The notes beneath the pieces were generated by a model that worked only from the letters and a program-made list of their open reading frames with translations, had not been told where the DNA came from and did no database searches. From Odobenus rosmarus divergens (lineage: Eukaryota; Chordata; Mammalia; Carnivora; Odobenidae), in the NCBI RefSeq assembly GCF_000321225.1, contig NW_004450483.1:336347-400346 (forward strand): DNA of 64,000 bases, written 5' to 3'. The position numbers were made by a program, and so were the translations under genes. Below, one piece after another: positions 9,931 to 22,154 of the stretch. How positions within the stretch are numbered: position 1 is the first letter of the stretch; every line of letters starts with the position of its first letter.

Positions 9931-11417
9931 TCCAAAGCTGGGAAAGAGGACAAGTGCTGAGTTAAGCCTTGTGCAGCCGCCTCAACTTGCCTTTGTTGTT
10001 CTTTGGTATTGGCAGAGCCGCTCTGACGAAGATGAGTGTGTGATCTTGCACGTTAGCCTGGTTGGGTACAATGGAGCTAATCGAATTTTGCTTTCCATTT
10101 TCCGAGCCGCTCGGATGAGTATGGGGTTTTCCAGAGTCTAACTTATTACATAATGTTATTAAAATAGTTGTGTTTATTTCTAAGATTTAAAAAAATTAGG
10201 TGGAGCCTTTTGAAGCATGTTTTGTTGCATCCGGATGAATTTATTTATTGTGGTGTTCGTTCATTCAATACTGACCGTTCGTAGAACCTGTGAGTTCTTT
10301 AATCATGATACTTTTTAATTTGTAGATGTGGCAGTGAGAGCTTCGGATTCTGTAGTCCTTTGGGAGGCAGTGATGCAGAAGAGTCAGAAGGGAGAAATAG
10401 TTGCAGGCTGCCATGTGCCTTGCATCCTATTCTGGTGCCACAGTCCCGTATAAATTCTAGCTTTAAAGATTGTTGCTTTTATTACTATTATTATTTGTGA
10501 TATTTACTGAGCTTTGGTATGAGGGATCCTGGACAGTGGGCTCCTTTTGCTCATAAAGGGAGTGAAAGAATAGTAACATTGATGCAGAGACCTTATAGAT
10601 AAAAACAAAAAACCACAATGTCCCAGAGTTAGTGAATATCATTTATCTTCTCCATTTGCTAAGAAAGATTTAAATTTTCGTGAGCTGTTTGCTTATTCAT
10701 TTTGGTAAAATCTTGTAACTGCACCTTTCTTAGCAATTGTTACTCAGATCTGTTTCTGCAGTTCATAGTTTGTCAGCTAACATGCAGCAGCACTATTTCA
10801 GATTTTTAAAGTTTCGATTTTTTTTTTTTTTACTGAGTTTTCAGCCCTAACTTTATATTCCCCCGACTAAGGTTTACCAAAGTTAGAAATCCTTTGAAGT
10901 GACCATTGGTGGTGGGGATGTCAAATATTGTATCTCCATGTTACAATCTAAGCTAAGTGGTAAATACAGAAAAGGCCTTTGCTAACCTGACACCTTAAAT
11001 TAGTGTTGGAATTGAAAACCTAGATCTCCTGGTATGTCAGGATTTGGGCCACAGACTCAGCTTTATCTAAAAGAGGTAAGCATTTTTTGTACTAAAAGGA
11101 AGGAAAAAACTGAAGCTTGGTGTTACGCTTCAGTAACCACTGCGATAGAATCTCTTAAGTGTAGTTCGGATGATGGGAACTTACTTTTTATAGAGCAAGA
11201 GTTCAGATCCTTAAAATAGTTTGACAGGGACGCTGAGAAATGATTGGCCAAAGAACATTAAGTTTATTGTTCATATGTATTACATTTTGTCCATTGGTTT
11301 TGGATTTAGTTTGTTTTTGCTTCAGTAGTTAATTCTACTTTCTTGGGTGGCTCAGTTTCACAATTTATAAGTTGAGTAAGAGATAGTTTCTTGGATCTGA
11401 GACCTAAATTTATTTTT
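9931..11417 (+). other. Proximal intron 1, no recognisable element
   Basis: This is unique-looking sequence after the CpG island, with no SINE, LINE or credible coding frame. A short ORF at 9887-10141 crosses into the island but has no recognisable product. The region could hold intronic regulatory elements. Confidence 0.6.
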
Positions 11418-11432
11418 GAGACTTCATTTCTT

Positions 11433-11633
11433 TTTTTTTTAATTTTTTTAAAAAAAGATTTTATTTATTTGACAGAGAGACAGCGAGAGCAGGAACACAA
11501 GCAGGGGGAGTGGGAGAGGGAGAAGCAGGTTTCCCGCTGAGCAGGGAGCCGGATGTGGGACTCGATCCCAGGACTCTGGGATCGTGACCTGAGCCGAAGG
11601 CAGACGCTTAATGACTGAGCCACCCAGGCGCCT
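11433..11633 (-). mobile_element. SINEC
   Basis: Antisense SINE (poly-T/A start, GGGAGTGGGAGAGGGAGAAG body, 'GAGCCACCCAGGCGCC' end). The target-site duplication is GAGACTTCATTTCTT (11418-11432) versus GAGACTCAATTTCTT (11634-11648). Confidence 0.92.
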
Positions 11634-11648
11634 GAGACTCAATTTCTT

Positions 11649-12922
11649 CTTAACAGTCTTCTATTTGTAAAATCATCATTTTTAGATAATACTTTTAATT
11701 TAGTATTATTGGTAAATGTTATAACCACTTAAGTGATTATAATATTAGGCTAAGAACTGAGTTATTAAAACTGCCAGTTTTGAAAACTGCAAGAAAAATG
11801 GAATCATCTAAAAGTTTTCCTAGAAAATAAGAGAAGGATCTATTAGTCTTAAAAAAAAAAGACGCAAAACTAAGCAAAGGACAAGTCGTTGATGATAGAG
11901 TTTTTGGTTTGTAAAATGTAATTTAAGAAAGTAAACGAACCTTTCTTTACCCAGGGCAAGCACCCTCTATAACGTGTGTGTTTGACTAAATGACCTCCAA
12001 AGGCCTTCTCTTTTTAAGCCCCAGAGTTTAGTGGTTATTTCTGGTGGGTCTTCATCACCCCAGGGCTTGCCTGTCTCCTTTATGCTCAGACCAGTACTGC
12101 CATACTGCAGGCTTTTCTTCCCCAGATTCTTATGGCAGCCCCAACCCACCTCCCCGCATGGATCCCTAAAGATATGGCTCAAATGATGGCCTTTCTTTCA
12201 TAATGCCTGTGTTGACTTCCCTCTTGTTTCCTGCCTGGAAATCTCCTCATTCCTTGCTGATTCCTTTTGTATCCATTACCTTCCTCCCTGGAAGATTGAT
12301 TCCTGTGCTTTTATTCTTCTCCAGATCCTTGAGGGCTCTGGGGGTTTGTACAACACGATGGTATCCTCTGTATTTACTACCAGGAGTTGTGTAACTAGGA
12401 ACTTGTGTAACTAGTCACGGTAAATGTGTGAGATGTGAAATAATGAACAAATGTATCATAACTTAGAATAGAAGACTTTGAACTTTGGAAGAGCTCTTAG
12501 AGGCTCCATAGACCACTTTCCTACGTTTTGTCTACTCTGTTCTGATCATCAGCCTCACATTGCAGATGTGCTTCTCTGTTACTGGACAGGTCTTGGTTGC
12601 TAGAAAGCTAGTTTAGACTGTATCAAAATCTGCCACTCCCTTGTTACCTGTTCTTTGCTATACCCCTTGAAGCAACATGAATCAAGTCTGTTTCTTCTCC
12701 ACATAATAGCTTTCATTTCCTCAGCCCTCAAGCCTTCTGTAGATTTATTGATGAATTAATTTATTAAACCCTTTTTTTAGTTAGATACCCCCTGTACCAT
12801 GAGGGTACTGTTGAAAAGACTGTATATTCCCCACATTTCCAGGGCTCAGTCTAATAGAGGGCCAGAATGATACAAAGTGAGGCCAGTTATGTTGGAAGTA
12901 TGTAAACAGCCTAGATCCTTTG
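11649..12922 (+). other. Intronic stretch, mostly unassigned
   Basis: No gene is seen. 12030-12400 is pyrimidine-rich with L2-like phrasing (GCCTGTGTTGACTTCCCTC, CTTGAGGGCTCTGGGGG) and may be a very diverged L2. The rest is unassigned. Confidence 0.45.
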
Positions 12923-12936
12923 TCTCCTCATGGTTT

Positions 12937-13281
12937 TTAAAAAATTTTTAAAAAGATTTTATTTTTTAAAAAAGATTTATTTATTTTAGAGAGAGAGCCA
13001 GCAAAAGTGCGCAAGCTTGGACTTGCAGGGGGGAGGGGCAGAGGGAGAGAGAATCTCAAGCCAGTTCCGTGCTGAGTGCAAAGTCTGTGGGGCTCCATCT
13101 CATTACCCTGAGATCAAGACGGAGCTGAAACCAAGAGTTAGATGCTTAACCGACTGTGCCATCTAGTCGCCCCAAGATTTTATTTTTTTAAAGTAATTCC
13201 TACACCCAACATGGGGCTCAAACCTACAACCGCTAGGTCAGAAGTCCCATGCTCTACCTACTGAGCCAGCCAGGTGCTCCC
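12937..13281 (-). mobile_element. Short old-type SINEC, split by another SINEC
   Basis: The outer element ends 'ACACCCAACATGGGGCTCAA ... CTGAGCCAGCCAGGTGCTCC', the short tRNA-head-only SINE form. The duplication CTCCTCATGGTTT / CCCCTCATGGTTT flanks it (about 12924-12936 and 13282-13294). It is interrupted by 12970-13173. Confidence 0.8.
12970..13173 (-). mobile_element. SINEC nested in the short SINEC
   Basis: Antisense SINE with GAGAGAGAGCCAGC and a diverged head (CTGTGCCATCTAGTCGCCCC). AAGATTTTATTTTTT, part of the host element's tail, is repeated on both sides as its target-site duplication. Confidence 0.8.
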
Positions 13282-13409
13282 TCCCCTCATGGTTTAATCA
13301 GATTTCCCCATGCTGCCTTCTTTAGGCAAATGCAATGGCTGAAATGAAACAGAATTTGCTGTGACCTGACCAGAGTATACAGCTGTTGTCTTAGGTTAAG
13401 AAACTGTAT

Positions 13410-13905
13410 CAGGAGTTTTCAAACTTTGTTGCACATTCTGGCTCTGCCACTTACTAGCCCTGTGACTTTGTGCCATGGGCCTGTTAAATCATCTCTTCCT
13501 ATTTAATAATTTCATCTATAAAACAAGAGCGAGGGGAGGGCAGTGTTAACAGTAGTACCTACTTACCGGGTTGTAAGGATTAAATGAGATAGTATTTGTC
13601 AAGTGCTGAGAGTGAAGACTGACATATAGTAAGTGGGTATACATGGTGTTCCTACTATGTATTTGTGATAGGAGTTAACATTAATAACAACATAGTGTAA
13701 GAAGCAATAATCAAGTCACAGAATCACTTGAGCTTGTTAAAATACAAATGGTCCGACCTTATTTATTCCTGTCCACCCAGAGATTTTGGTCAATTAAGTC
13801 TGTGAGACCTGGACAGCCTCAGTTTTAACAATCCCCAGGTGGTTCTTGAAAAAAAACCCCAAACCCTAAAGTTTGAGAACCCCTGCACTCTATGTTAATT
13901 TTGTT
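13410..13905 (+). mobile_element. hAT-type MITE (MER5-like) split by a MIR
   Basis: The left end 'CAGGAGTTTTCAAACTTTGTTGCACA' (13410-13435) and the right part 'CAGAATCACTTGAGCTTGTTAAAATAC' to 'AAAGTTTGAGAACCCCTG' (about 13716-13890) are the two terminal regions of an old hAT-Charlie element. A MIR lies between them. Confidence 0.6.
13435..13655 (+). repeat. MIR
   Basis: A well-preserved sense MIR: TGGCTCTGCCACTTACTAGC, TGTGACTTTG, AGTACCTACTTACCGGGTTG, AAGGATTAAATGAGATAG. Confidence 0.85.
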
Positions 13906-13988
13906 AGTGATTGCATTTGCTTTTACAAATTAAAAAAATTACCAAGTAATAGATGAATAGATTCTCTTGAAAGATTGAAACATTGCAG

Positions 13989-14180
13989 GGGCACCTGGGT
14001 GGCTCAGTTGGTTAAGCATCTGCCTTCAGCTCAGGTCATGATTCCAGGGGCCTGGGATCAAGCCCCGCATCAGGCTCCCTGCTCAGTGGGGAGCCTGCTT
14101 CTACCTCTCCCTCTGCCATTTCCCCCAGCTTGCGCTTCTCTGTCAAATAAATAAATAAGATCTAAAAAAAAAAAAAAAAA
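13989..14180 (+). mobile_element. SINEC
   Basis: Sense SINE (GGGCACCTGGGTGGCTCAG ... AAATAAATAAATAAGATCT, poly-A). The target-site duplication AAGATTGAAACATTGCAG (13971-13988) is repeated as AGATTGAAACAAGGCAG at 14181-14197. Confidence 0.92.
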
Positions 14181-14374
14181 AGATTGAAACAAGGCAGATA
14201 CAGGGAAGGGCTTGGCCCCAGACCTCAGGCCCCCTGGGAGGCATATGCACTTATCAGTTTGAAATGTATCCTTCTAAACAACTGTTCCCCTTTTTGGTAG
14301 CTACACATATGTGAGTGTCTTAATAATAAATAATAGCCAGATTTAAGGGAAAAAACCTTCGATTTTGAAAGCAC

Positions 14375-14525
14375 TTTTATATTCATAATCTTCTTTGCTC
14401 CCTTCAAACTCCTGTGAGGTAGATAGGGAAGATAACATCATTATCCTATCAATTTACAAATGAGAAACTGAGACTTGCAAGTTAAATCCCAGTCTGAGAT
14501 GTAGGAGGAGAGCCGGGCCTTCTGT
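14375..14525 (-). repeat. MIR
   Basis: Antisense MIR core: CTCCTGTGAGGTAGATAGGG, CATCATTATCCTATCAATTT, ACAAATGAGAAACTGAGAC. Confidence 0.75.
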
Positions 14526-15174
14526 TTCTCAACTTAAACGTTCTTTTCCTGTCAGCTGGCTCTTAGCTTCATAATTTTGTTGGATTATTGAAGTTATGGT
14601 TCAGGAAATCTTATGATCTTTTTGCCGTGTGAATAGCTGCCAAACCAGATTTCCTCCTATCTTTTAGTGTGTTTCTACTTGCTTTTAAAAAAGTGTAAAT
14701 TCAAAGTTTCATAGTTACACGTATCTGGGAAGATTGATCTTTTTGTGAAAAAAATCCAAAACTGGCCTTGGGACTCTGTTACCATGGTACATTTGGGTGA
14801 GTTTATGTTTGTTCAGGATAGCTGAATCCACTTTCCACCTGTCTCTATAAGTGTTTTCCAGTTAACTTTCCAAGCAGAATCAGTTAAATTTATTTATAGT
14901 CTTATTATAATAACATAGCAATAACAAACTTGAGAGACCAGAGAGGGAAAAGCCACATCACACCATCCTAACACAAGCTATTATTTCTTAATGTATCACC
15001 TTTGAAGCTGCCCATATGTTTGTACTTTTCAGTAAGTAGTATTAGGTCTTGCATGTTTTGTGATTATTTTCCATGTAATGACAGATTACGTATCATTTAA
15101 GTTTTTTAATAGCTTTGTCATATTTGAGATGATATGGCAAATTTTGGGAAACTGGGATCCTTGACATGTGAGTA
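14526..15174 (+). other. Intronic stretch, nothing recognised
   Basis: AT-rich intronic sequence with no credible ORF and no repeat I can name. Confidence 0.5.
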
Positions 15175-15177
15175 TCT

Positions 15178-15295
15178 TTTTTTTTTTTTAAGTTTGCTTA
15201 TTTATTTAAGTAATCTGTACACCCAGCGTGGGGCTCAAACTCATGACGCCAAAATCAAGCGTCTCATCCTCTTCTGACAGCCAGCCAGGTGCCAC
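15178..15295 (-). mobile_element. Short old-type SINEC
   Basis: Antisense short SINE: poly-T, AAGTAATCTGTACACCCAGC, GTGGGGCTCAAACTCATGAC, ending CAGCCAGCCAGGTGCC. It is diverged. Confidence 0.75.
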
Positions 15296-15322
15296 TTTTT
15301 TTTTTTAATTATGTATACTACA

Positions 15323-15518
15323 GGGCGCCTGGGTGGCTCAGTTGGTTAAGCGACTGCCTTCGGCTCAGGTCATGATCCTAGAGTCCTGGGATCGAGTCCC
15401 ACATCGGGCTCCCTGCTCAGCAGGGAGTCTGCTTCTCCCTCTGACCCTCTTCCCTCTCATGCTATCTCTCATTCTCTCTCTCAAATAAATAAATAAAATC
15501 TTTAAAAAGATAAAAAAA
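15323..15518 (+). mobile_element. SINEC
   Basis: Sense SINE starting GGGCGCCTGGGTGGCTCAG, with tail AAATAAATAAATAAAATCTT. The duplication AATTATGTATACTACA (15307-15322) matches AATTATGTATACTATA (15519-15534). It is adjacent to the antisense short SINE at 15178. Confidence 0.93.
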
Positions 15519-16054
15519 AATTATGTATACTATAACAGGGACTATCTTTTTGCATATAGTTTGCTTCTTTTGTGTTGTTGCTTTAGGATAAATTCAAAGA
15601 AGTGAATATTGGGTGATTTTTTGATACACATTGTCTGCTGACCAAAAAGTTGTACCAGTTAATAATTTTCCCAGCACCCTAAGAGTGTTATCAGTTCTAT
15701 AAAAATTTTACCAACTTCTGGGAATATATTTTAAGTGTATTTTTTGTTATTGTGAGAGATGTGGAATGGCACATTTTTATTTTTCATTTATTTTAAAAAA
15801 GAATAAGCTGTAATGATGAACTTTATATGAACCAACTGTATGCAATTTGTATTGGCATTACACGCAGGTGATCTTGCTTCCTTGGTTTTCACTCTTGCCC
15901 TGCATTGCTAAAGCTATTGCATTTCCAGGTAGATGTGGAGGAACTGCACCCTTTGCTTTGTGGGACAGAATAGTCTTATTTGTCAACATCAGAATGTAAT
16001 CTTACTACATTTTCATCTTCTACCTTCAAGAGTTTTTTGTGCTCAAGGGCCCTG

Positions 16055-16162
16055 CTTGAAATATTTAGTAATCAGAATGTCTGGTGGTGGGAGTGAGGCA
16101 TCTGCTTTTTAAACAGATTTCCCAAGTGATTCTGAAGCCACAGAGTTTGAGAGCTGCCTTGG
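16055..16162 (+). repeat. hAT MITE fragment (MER5-like)
   Basis: 'AGTAATCAGAATGTCTGGTG', 'AGGCATCTGCTTTTTAAACA', 'AAGTGATTCTGAAGCCACAG' and 'AGTTTGAGAGCTGCC' follow the 3' half of an old hAT-Charlie MITE. Confidence 0.6.
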
Positions 16163-16534
16163 GACTACCTTCTAGCTCATTTTCTGCTTAGTTTCTTCCC
16201 ATAGTGTTTCTTTCCTGTGCGTAGAGGCCGACTTTGTTACAAACAGTTGCTCAGACATGCTAACAGAGGCCTGTTGTATAGAGCGAATGAATTGTGTAGC
16301 AGTGCCCTTACTGATGGAGAGTAGCTGGGTTCATTCTAGGAACAATAAGCCAGTCTTTCTACGAGTAGTTGAACTGCATAAAAACAGCTCCTTCTCTGAA
16401 GTCTTCTCGTGGTTGCTGGTGACTGTGTTTTATTTCAGTTCTGAGAGTCATAGAGCTCTCCAGAACCAAACCATGTCCTGCTCAGTCTTTGGTTGGCCCA
16501 AGGGTGGTAGGTAGACCCAGTGTCACAATGGCAA

Positions 16535-16760
16535 CAGCCACCATGGATTGAACACCCAACTTTTTATAGGTGTGCTTTTGCCAGCTCTTAGAGCAACATA
16601 TAAAGGCAGATTCGATTTTCATTTTACAATGAGAGGAAGCTGAGGTTTTGAAAAGTTGAATTATTTGTCCACAGTCATACAGCTGCAGAGTTAGGCTCTC
16701 AGATTCTTCAGCTTCCTTTCCATTTAATTCTGTTTTTCCAGCACAGGTTATTCCTCTTTC
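16535..16760 (-). repeat. MIR
   Basis: Antisense MIR: TTTTACAATGAGAGGAAGCT, GAGGTTTTGAAAAGTTGAAT, TTGTCCACAGTCATACAGCT, GCAGAGTTAGG. Confidence 0.75.
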
Positions 16761-16992
16761 ATGAAAGGTCAGTGGGCTGTCTTGGGAGAAAGTCTGCTTC
16801 CAGCATCTGGTGGCATCTAGAGACGCCTCCTTACTAGTCAAGAAGGATGTAGAGCTCTAAGCTTCCCAGGAGGGTGTCCGTAAAGGTTAGATCAGGTGAC
16901 CTGCAGTTTTTTAGATTTGAGTCCCTGATTTGAAATCTACCCTTGGACAATCCAGGTCACTGAAGACATGATATAAACCTGTTTTTTCTTTT

Positions 16993-18466
16993 TAATTTAT
17001 TTTTTATTGTGGTTAAAATGTATATAACATAAAATAGGCCATTTTAACCATTTTTTAAGACTATCAGTCAGGGCATTACTTACATTCACACTATTGTGCA
17101 ACCATCATCAGAGTCAGCTTCCAAATCTTTTCCATCACTCCAAACAGGAACCCTGTAACCATTAAGCCGTAAATCTCCTTCCTCTCTCTCCCTCAGTCCC
17201 TGGTAATTTATAATCTACTTTCAGTCACTACAAATTTGTCTATTCTAGATATATCATGTAAGTGGAATCATATAATATCTATCCTTCTATGATTTATTCA
17301 CTTAGCGTAATGTGTTCAAGATTCATTCATGTTGTAGGATTATCAGAATGTTATTCTTTTTTAATTGGTGAATAATATTTCATTGTTTGTATATACTACA
17401 TTTTGTTTATCCTCTCATCTGTTGATAGAACTTGGGTTGTTTACACTTTTTGACTATTGTGAATAATGCTGCAGTGTATATTGGTTTACAGATTTCTGTT
17501 TGAGTCTCTGTTCTCAATTCTTTTGGGTATATACCTAGGACTAGAATTACTGGGTTGTGTGGTAATTCTTTGTTTAGCTTTTTGTGGACTCATTGAACTT
17601 TCTCAGGGTGGCTGTACCATTTGCATTCCCAGTGGCAGTGTGTACAATGGTTCCAGTTTCTCCATATCTTTGCAAACACTTGCTGTTTTCAGTTATTTTA
17701 TTTTTAAAGTTATAGCCATTCTAATATTTTGAAACAGTATCTCACTGTGGTTTTGATTTGTTTTTCCATGATGATTAAGGTGTTACCTTTTTTGGATAAA
17801 TATTCAAGTCCTGTGCTCATTATTAGATTGCATTGCTTGTCTTTTTGTTGTCGAGTTAGTTTTAGGGGTTCTTATATATTCTGGATGTTAAACTCTTATC
17901 AGATATATGACGTGCAAATATTTTTTCCCATTCATTCTGTAGGTTGTCTTTACATTTTCTTGATCATGTTCTTTGATGCACAAAAGTTGTTAATTTTGAT
18001 GAAGTCCAATTAATTTTTTTTTTTTTTTTAAAGATTTTATTTATTTATTTGACAGAGAAAGACACAGCGAGGGAGGGAACACACCGGGGGAAGTGGGAGA
18101 GGGAGAAGCAGGCTTCCAGTGGAGCAGGGAGCCCGATGTGGGGCTCGATCCCAGGACCCCAGGATCATGGCCTGAGCTGAAGGCAGACGCTTAATGACTG
18201 AGCCGCCCAGGCTCCCCAGTCTGTTTGTTTATTTTGCTGCTTATGCTTATGGTGTCATAGCTAAGAATCCATTACCAATCTGAGGTCATGAAGATTTACT
18301 CCTATGTTTTCTTCTTATGTTTTATAGTTTTGGCTCTTACATTTAGGTTGTTGATTCATTTGAGCTAATTTTTTTTTACATGGTGTGAGGTAGGGATCCA
18401 ACTTCATTGTTTGCATGTGGATATCCAGTTGTCCCAGCACCATTTGTTGAAGACTGATATAAATGT
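16993..18466 (-). mobile_element. LINE-1 3' portion, antisense
   Basis: An L1 in antisense. The reversed 3'UTR (TATATAACATAAAATAGGCC) is followed by the reversed end of ORF2: GACTATTGTGAATAATGCTG, TTGGGTATATACCTAGGAC, CTCACTGTGGTTTTGATTTG, TTCTTGATCATGTTCTTTG, CCAGCACCATTTGTTGA. The coding frame is broken. It is interrupted by the SINE at 18014-18217. Confidence 0.9.
18014..18217 (-). mobile_element. SINEC inserted in antisense L1
   Basis: Near-consensus antisense SINE: T16, AAAGATTTTATTTATTTATT, GGGAGGGAACACACC body, ending GAGCCGCCCAGGCTCCCC. L1 sequence continues on both sides. Confidence 0.92.
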
Positions 18467-18507
18467 TTTAATTACTTATTTTCTGTATCACTCACTGGCA
18501 TTTATAT

Positions 18508-18707
18508 ATATATATATTTAAAGATTTTATTTATTTATTTGACAGAGAGAGAGACAGCGAGAGAGGGAATACAAGCAGGGGGAGTGGGAGAGGGAGAAGC
18601 AGTCTCCCCACTGAGCAGGGAGCCCAATGCGGGGCTCAATCCCAGGACCCTGGGATCATGACCTGAGCCGAAGGCAGATGCTTAACGACTGAGCCACCCA
18701 GGCGCCC
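18508..18707 (-). mobile_element. SINEC
   Basis: Near-consensus antisense SINE. The 13-bp duplication CTGGCATTTATAT (18495-18507 and 18708-18720) is perfect. Confidence 0.94.
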
Positions 18708-18720
18708 CTGGCATTTATAT

Positions 18721-21336
18721 TTTGCTTTAGGTATTTGATTTCACTGCCTATCCTCCTTTATCCTTACGCCTTCTCCCCCCACTCCCCCACCCCCATTTTC
18801 TTTGAACAGGATACATGGATATTTTGTGTTACAGCTTTACTGCTTGACATATGAGAGACACTTAAATGTGAGTTCCCTTTCTTCCTTTTAATTTTGTATA
18901 GTTACTTTTAAGTGGTTTGTGTTTCAAAACAGATTGTGAGGACCTTCAGTGTCGGGTATATATAATATTTCTTTGTTTCCCCATTTCCAACCCTCTCTTG
19001 TCTCCCCCCACCCCCATCACTCTAGTGCCCAGTGTAGTACCATGCAAGTGATGTCTTTACCTTTTATTGATTGAATTATAAAGCTGAATATAAATCTTTG
19101 TGTTTACGTTTGGATAATTGCAAAAAATTCTTAAAAGATCAATAATCAGTATTTTGTGAAATTCTTCATGATTTTAAATGCAACCTAACTGAAGTTTACC
19201 CAAATATCTTAGGTCACATACAAAAAAATTCCAAAGGCATTTGAAAGACCTAGATGCTATATCAATCCTCACATTTGGGAAAATAACTTAAAAGGACATG
19301 CATTTAAACCATGTATCCTGTTTCAAGGGAAGAAAACAGGGTGGGCGGGTGGTAAGGATGAAGGAGGGTAGGGAGGGTTTGTTTCATGGATGACTGGAAA
19401 ATTTTTAACTTGTTATTTAAGATTATGATAAGTTTTATATTGGGAATTTTACTCATTTTGGGGTGATTTTTATAGATTTAGTTTTATAGTTTTAGCTTTT
19501 ATATTTAGATTGTTGATCCATTTTGATTTGCATTTTTGACAAATGCTGTTAGTTTAAAAAATTATTTGAAGTTTGTGCAACAGTGTATATTACTCTTCTA
19601 ACAAAAATATTAAATATCATTAAAAAATTCTTTTGCCTAGAAATTCTAAAAGTTAACTAGGGAAGAGGTATCTGAATTTTCTTTCTGGGTCTGTATTATC
19701 AGATTTCTCCCCATCACACTCTTTAGTGTTCAGTAGGATCTAATATTACTTGTCCTGAGTGATCAGACCTCCCTCAGGAGTCCATATTGTAATCTACCAT
19801 CCAGATGTCAGTGAAGGGAAGGCTCAGTTTGAAGATTGGCCTTTGGTGTTTTGTTTTCCACTAGGTTTTGACTCTTAAATAGGTATTTCTTAGTATGCTG
19901 TTAAATAAACACTTTCATCATAGTGTTGGCCCGGTGTGAATCTGAATCTATAGCCGTATATCTGTATACATAAAGATGGACCCAACTTCTCTGTAAATAA
20001 GGCCAAAGGTAGTATATAGCAGTATCTATACACACAGAATTTGATTCAGGAAGTGTCTTTGTCATTTAATATATCACCCTTCAGATGTGGGGGCGGGGGG
20101 TAGTTCTTTAAAAAGAAATGCTCTCAGTGTCCCATTGCCCTCTGTGCAGCTGATTTGGGCTTATAGGTGTGGTATTTTCGCCTGATCCTGATTGTGTTTA
20201 CCTATTGGTAGAGAATGGCATGCCAAGGAGATTTCCTATGGCCTGTGATTGCAGTTTTAAAGTGAACATGACGGGAAAAGCTTTCCATTCTCTCATGCCT
20301 TTTAGAACTTGGAGGAGGTTTCTGAAATTGCCAAAGGAACATTTGTTTGGACTAAGTAACAATACTTAGTCTAATTGTATAGTAATGATTTCATAGAATC
20401 ATGAAAGGATGACAGCTGGGGAAGATAAAGAACATCTTATAATCACTTGATGGCTAGACCTCCTTTTGGGGGGGGTGGTGGTGAATGGAGGGGATGCAGA
20501 AATGGTATAGGTAGGTGTTCATGAGCAATGGACCTAAAAACCAGAGCCTTCATGAAAACTGCTGCCATTTAATTAAGAGTGTTATTGTGGGGTATATCCT
20601 GGGTAATTAGTAAAGAATGCAGAAACCGTATGCCTCGATCAGAGTCTTCACTCAAAACACTTAGTATTGTGCCACAGGACAGAGAGAAAGGCTCTCAGCA
20701 CTGTTCCCAACGAGCTCCACTGCTAAGAGTTAAGTCAGACAAGCAAGGAGACAGTTATGATTCCTGAGTTAAGTGTGCTACCATAGGAAGACTGACGAGG
20801 GAAGGGCTCCTAATCTGGGGGTAGGGGAAGAGAGGTGTCTTACCCTGTTTTGGCCTGAAGTGTGTAAGGCCCTGAACCAGGTGCGCACACCTGGTTGGGT
20901 CCTCTGGGGCCTGTTTGTTGCTTTCCATTTATGAGAGAGCTCTGTTGGCTGGGGACCTAGTTTGTGACCATGGGGCGAAGAGCCTGACTCTTGGCCATAT
21001 TAATACCGTGGTCTAATTTTGTGAAGTGGCCACAGACAAGAGCCAAGAAAGCACCCTATTTGAAACTAGCATCTTGCAGAGAGCCCTAGGTCTTGATAGA
21101 ATCAGGACTGTTTTTAGATCTTTACTTGAATCATCAACGGATCAGTGATTCAGTTTTGGAATTTTGGGGGTGGGGGTTAGACATTGTACTTTTGGGAAAC
21201 TGGTTGCTATTGAGATTGCGTCTGGAGAGTGATGGCATTATTAAAAATATATTATTTTTATTGTAGTCACAAGCTTATTGCATGCATTATTTGTTGTAAA
21301 ATCTTTTTTTTTTTTTAAATGCCTAGGGGATAGTTT
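18721..21336 (+). other. 2.6-kb intronic stretch with little repeat
   Basis: No credible exon is seen. 19465-19535 resembles a scrap of antisense L1 (TTTTATAGTTTTAGCTTTTA). The rest looks unique and is the longest SINE-free block in intron 1. Confidence 0.5.
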
Positions 21337-21350
21337 GTGTCCCCCTTTTT

Positions 21351-21457
21351 AAAAAGATTTTATTTTTAAGTTATCTCTACACCCAACATAGGGCTTGAAC
21401 TCATAACCCCGAGATCAAGAGTCACACACTCTAGCGACTGAGCCAGCCAGGCGCCCC
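21351..21457 (-). mobile_element. Short old-type SINEC
   Basis: Antisense short SINE: AAAGATTTTATTTTTAAGTT, CTACACCCAACATAGGGCTT, ending CCAGCCAGGCGCCCC. The flanks GTGTCCCCCTTTTT and AGTATCCCTTTTT suggest an imperfect target-site duplication. Confidence 0.85.
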
Positions 21458-21716
21458 AGTATCCCTTTTTATTATGACTGAGTTCAAATCTGTTTTAGCC
21501 ATGTATGAAGATTTTTTTCGTCTTGTTTAAATTACCTAGAAAGGACAAATAGAACTGCTTGTTAAATGCTTAATTTTTTAAATAAAATATTAATTTTTGA
21601 GCAGGTATTACATATACATGATATAAAATTTAAGTTTTCCTCCTCTCCTGTCTGTGATTCACCCATTTCCCTTCCCTGGAAACACCAATGTTACTGATTA
21701 TATATGTCAAAAATGC

Positions 21717-21764
21717 ACATATATATATTTATATATATACACATATATATATATATATAGATAC
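21717..21764. repeat. AT-rich microsatellite
   Basis: Imperfect (AT)n / (ACATAT)n run within the L1M fragment. Confidence 0.9.
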
Positions 21765-21895
21765 ACCTCCCTTTCCCCCTTTTTTGTACAGACTACTAAA
21801 GACTACCCTGTATTTTCCTTCCTCCCTCCCTCCCTTCCTTTTGCTTTATGTATCTTGAAAATCATTCTGTGTGAATACATTAAAGATTTCCTCAT

Positions 21896-21983
21896 TGGGG
21901 TGTCTGGGTGGCTCAGTCCGTTAAGCGTCTGCCTTTGGTTCAGGTCATGATCCCAGGGTCCTGCGTTGGAGTCCTGCATCCGG
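21896..21983 (+). mobile_element. SINEC, 3'-truncated
   Basis: A sense SINE head (GGGGTGTCTGGGTGGCTCAG to CATCCGGCTT) that stops before the pyrimidine body and A-tail. Loss of the tail is unusual for a target-primed insertion and suggests a later deletion. Confidence 0.85.
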
Positions 21984-22154
21984 CTTTAGTTTTTTCTAGT
22001 CTTTTGCTTTTATAAATAATGCTAGTAAGAATAATCGTATAATAATTTATTTTGCACATGTATGAATAAATTCCCATAAGTTGACATTTTGGGTTGAAAG
22101 TTATGTACCTTTAAAATTTTAAGAGATATTGCCAAATCATCCATCTTAGAGGTT

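Noticed and set aside
8539..9953. Overlapping ORFs of 80-170 codons on both strands in the CpG island
   Set aside because: Long frames are expected in GC-rich DNA with few stops. They overlap each other, have low-complexity proline/arginine content and no recognisable domain.
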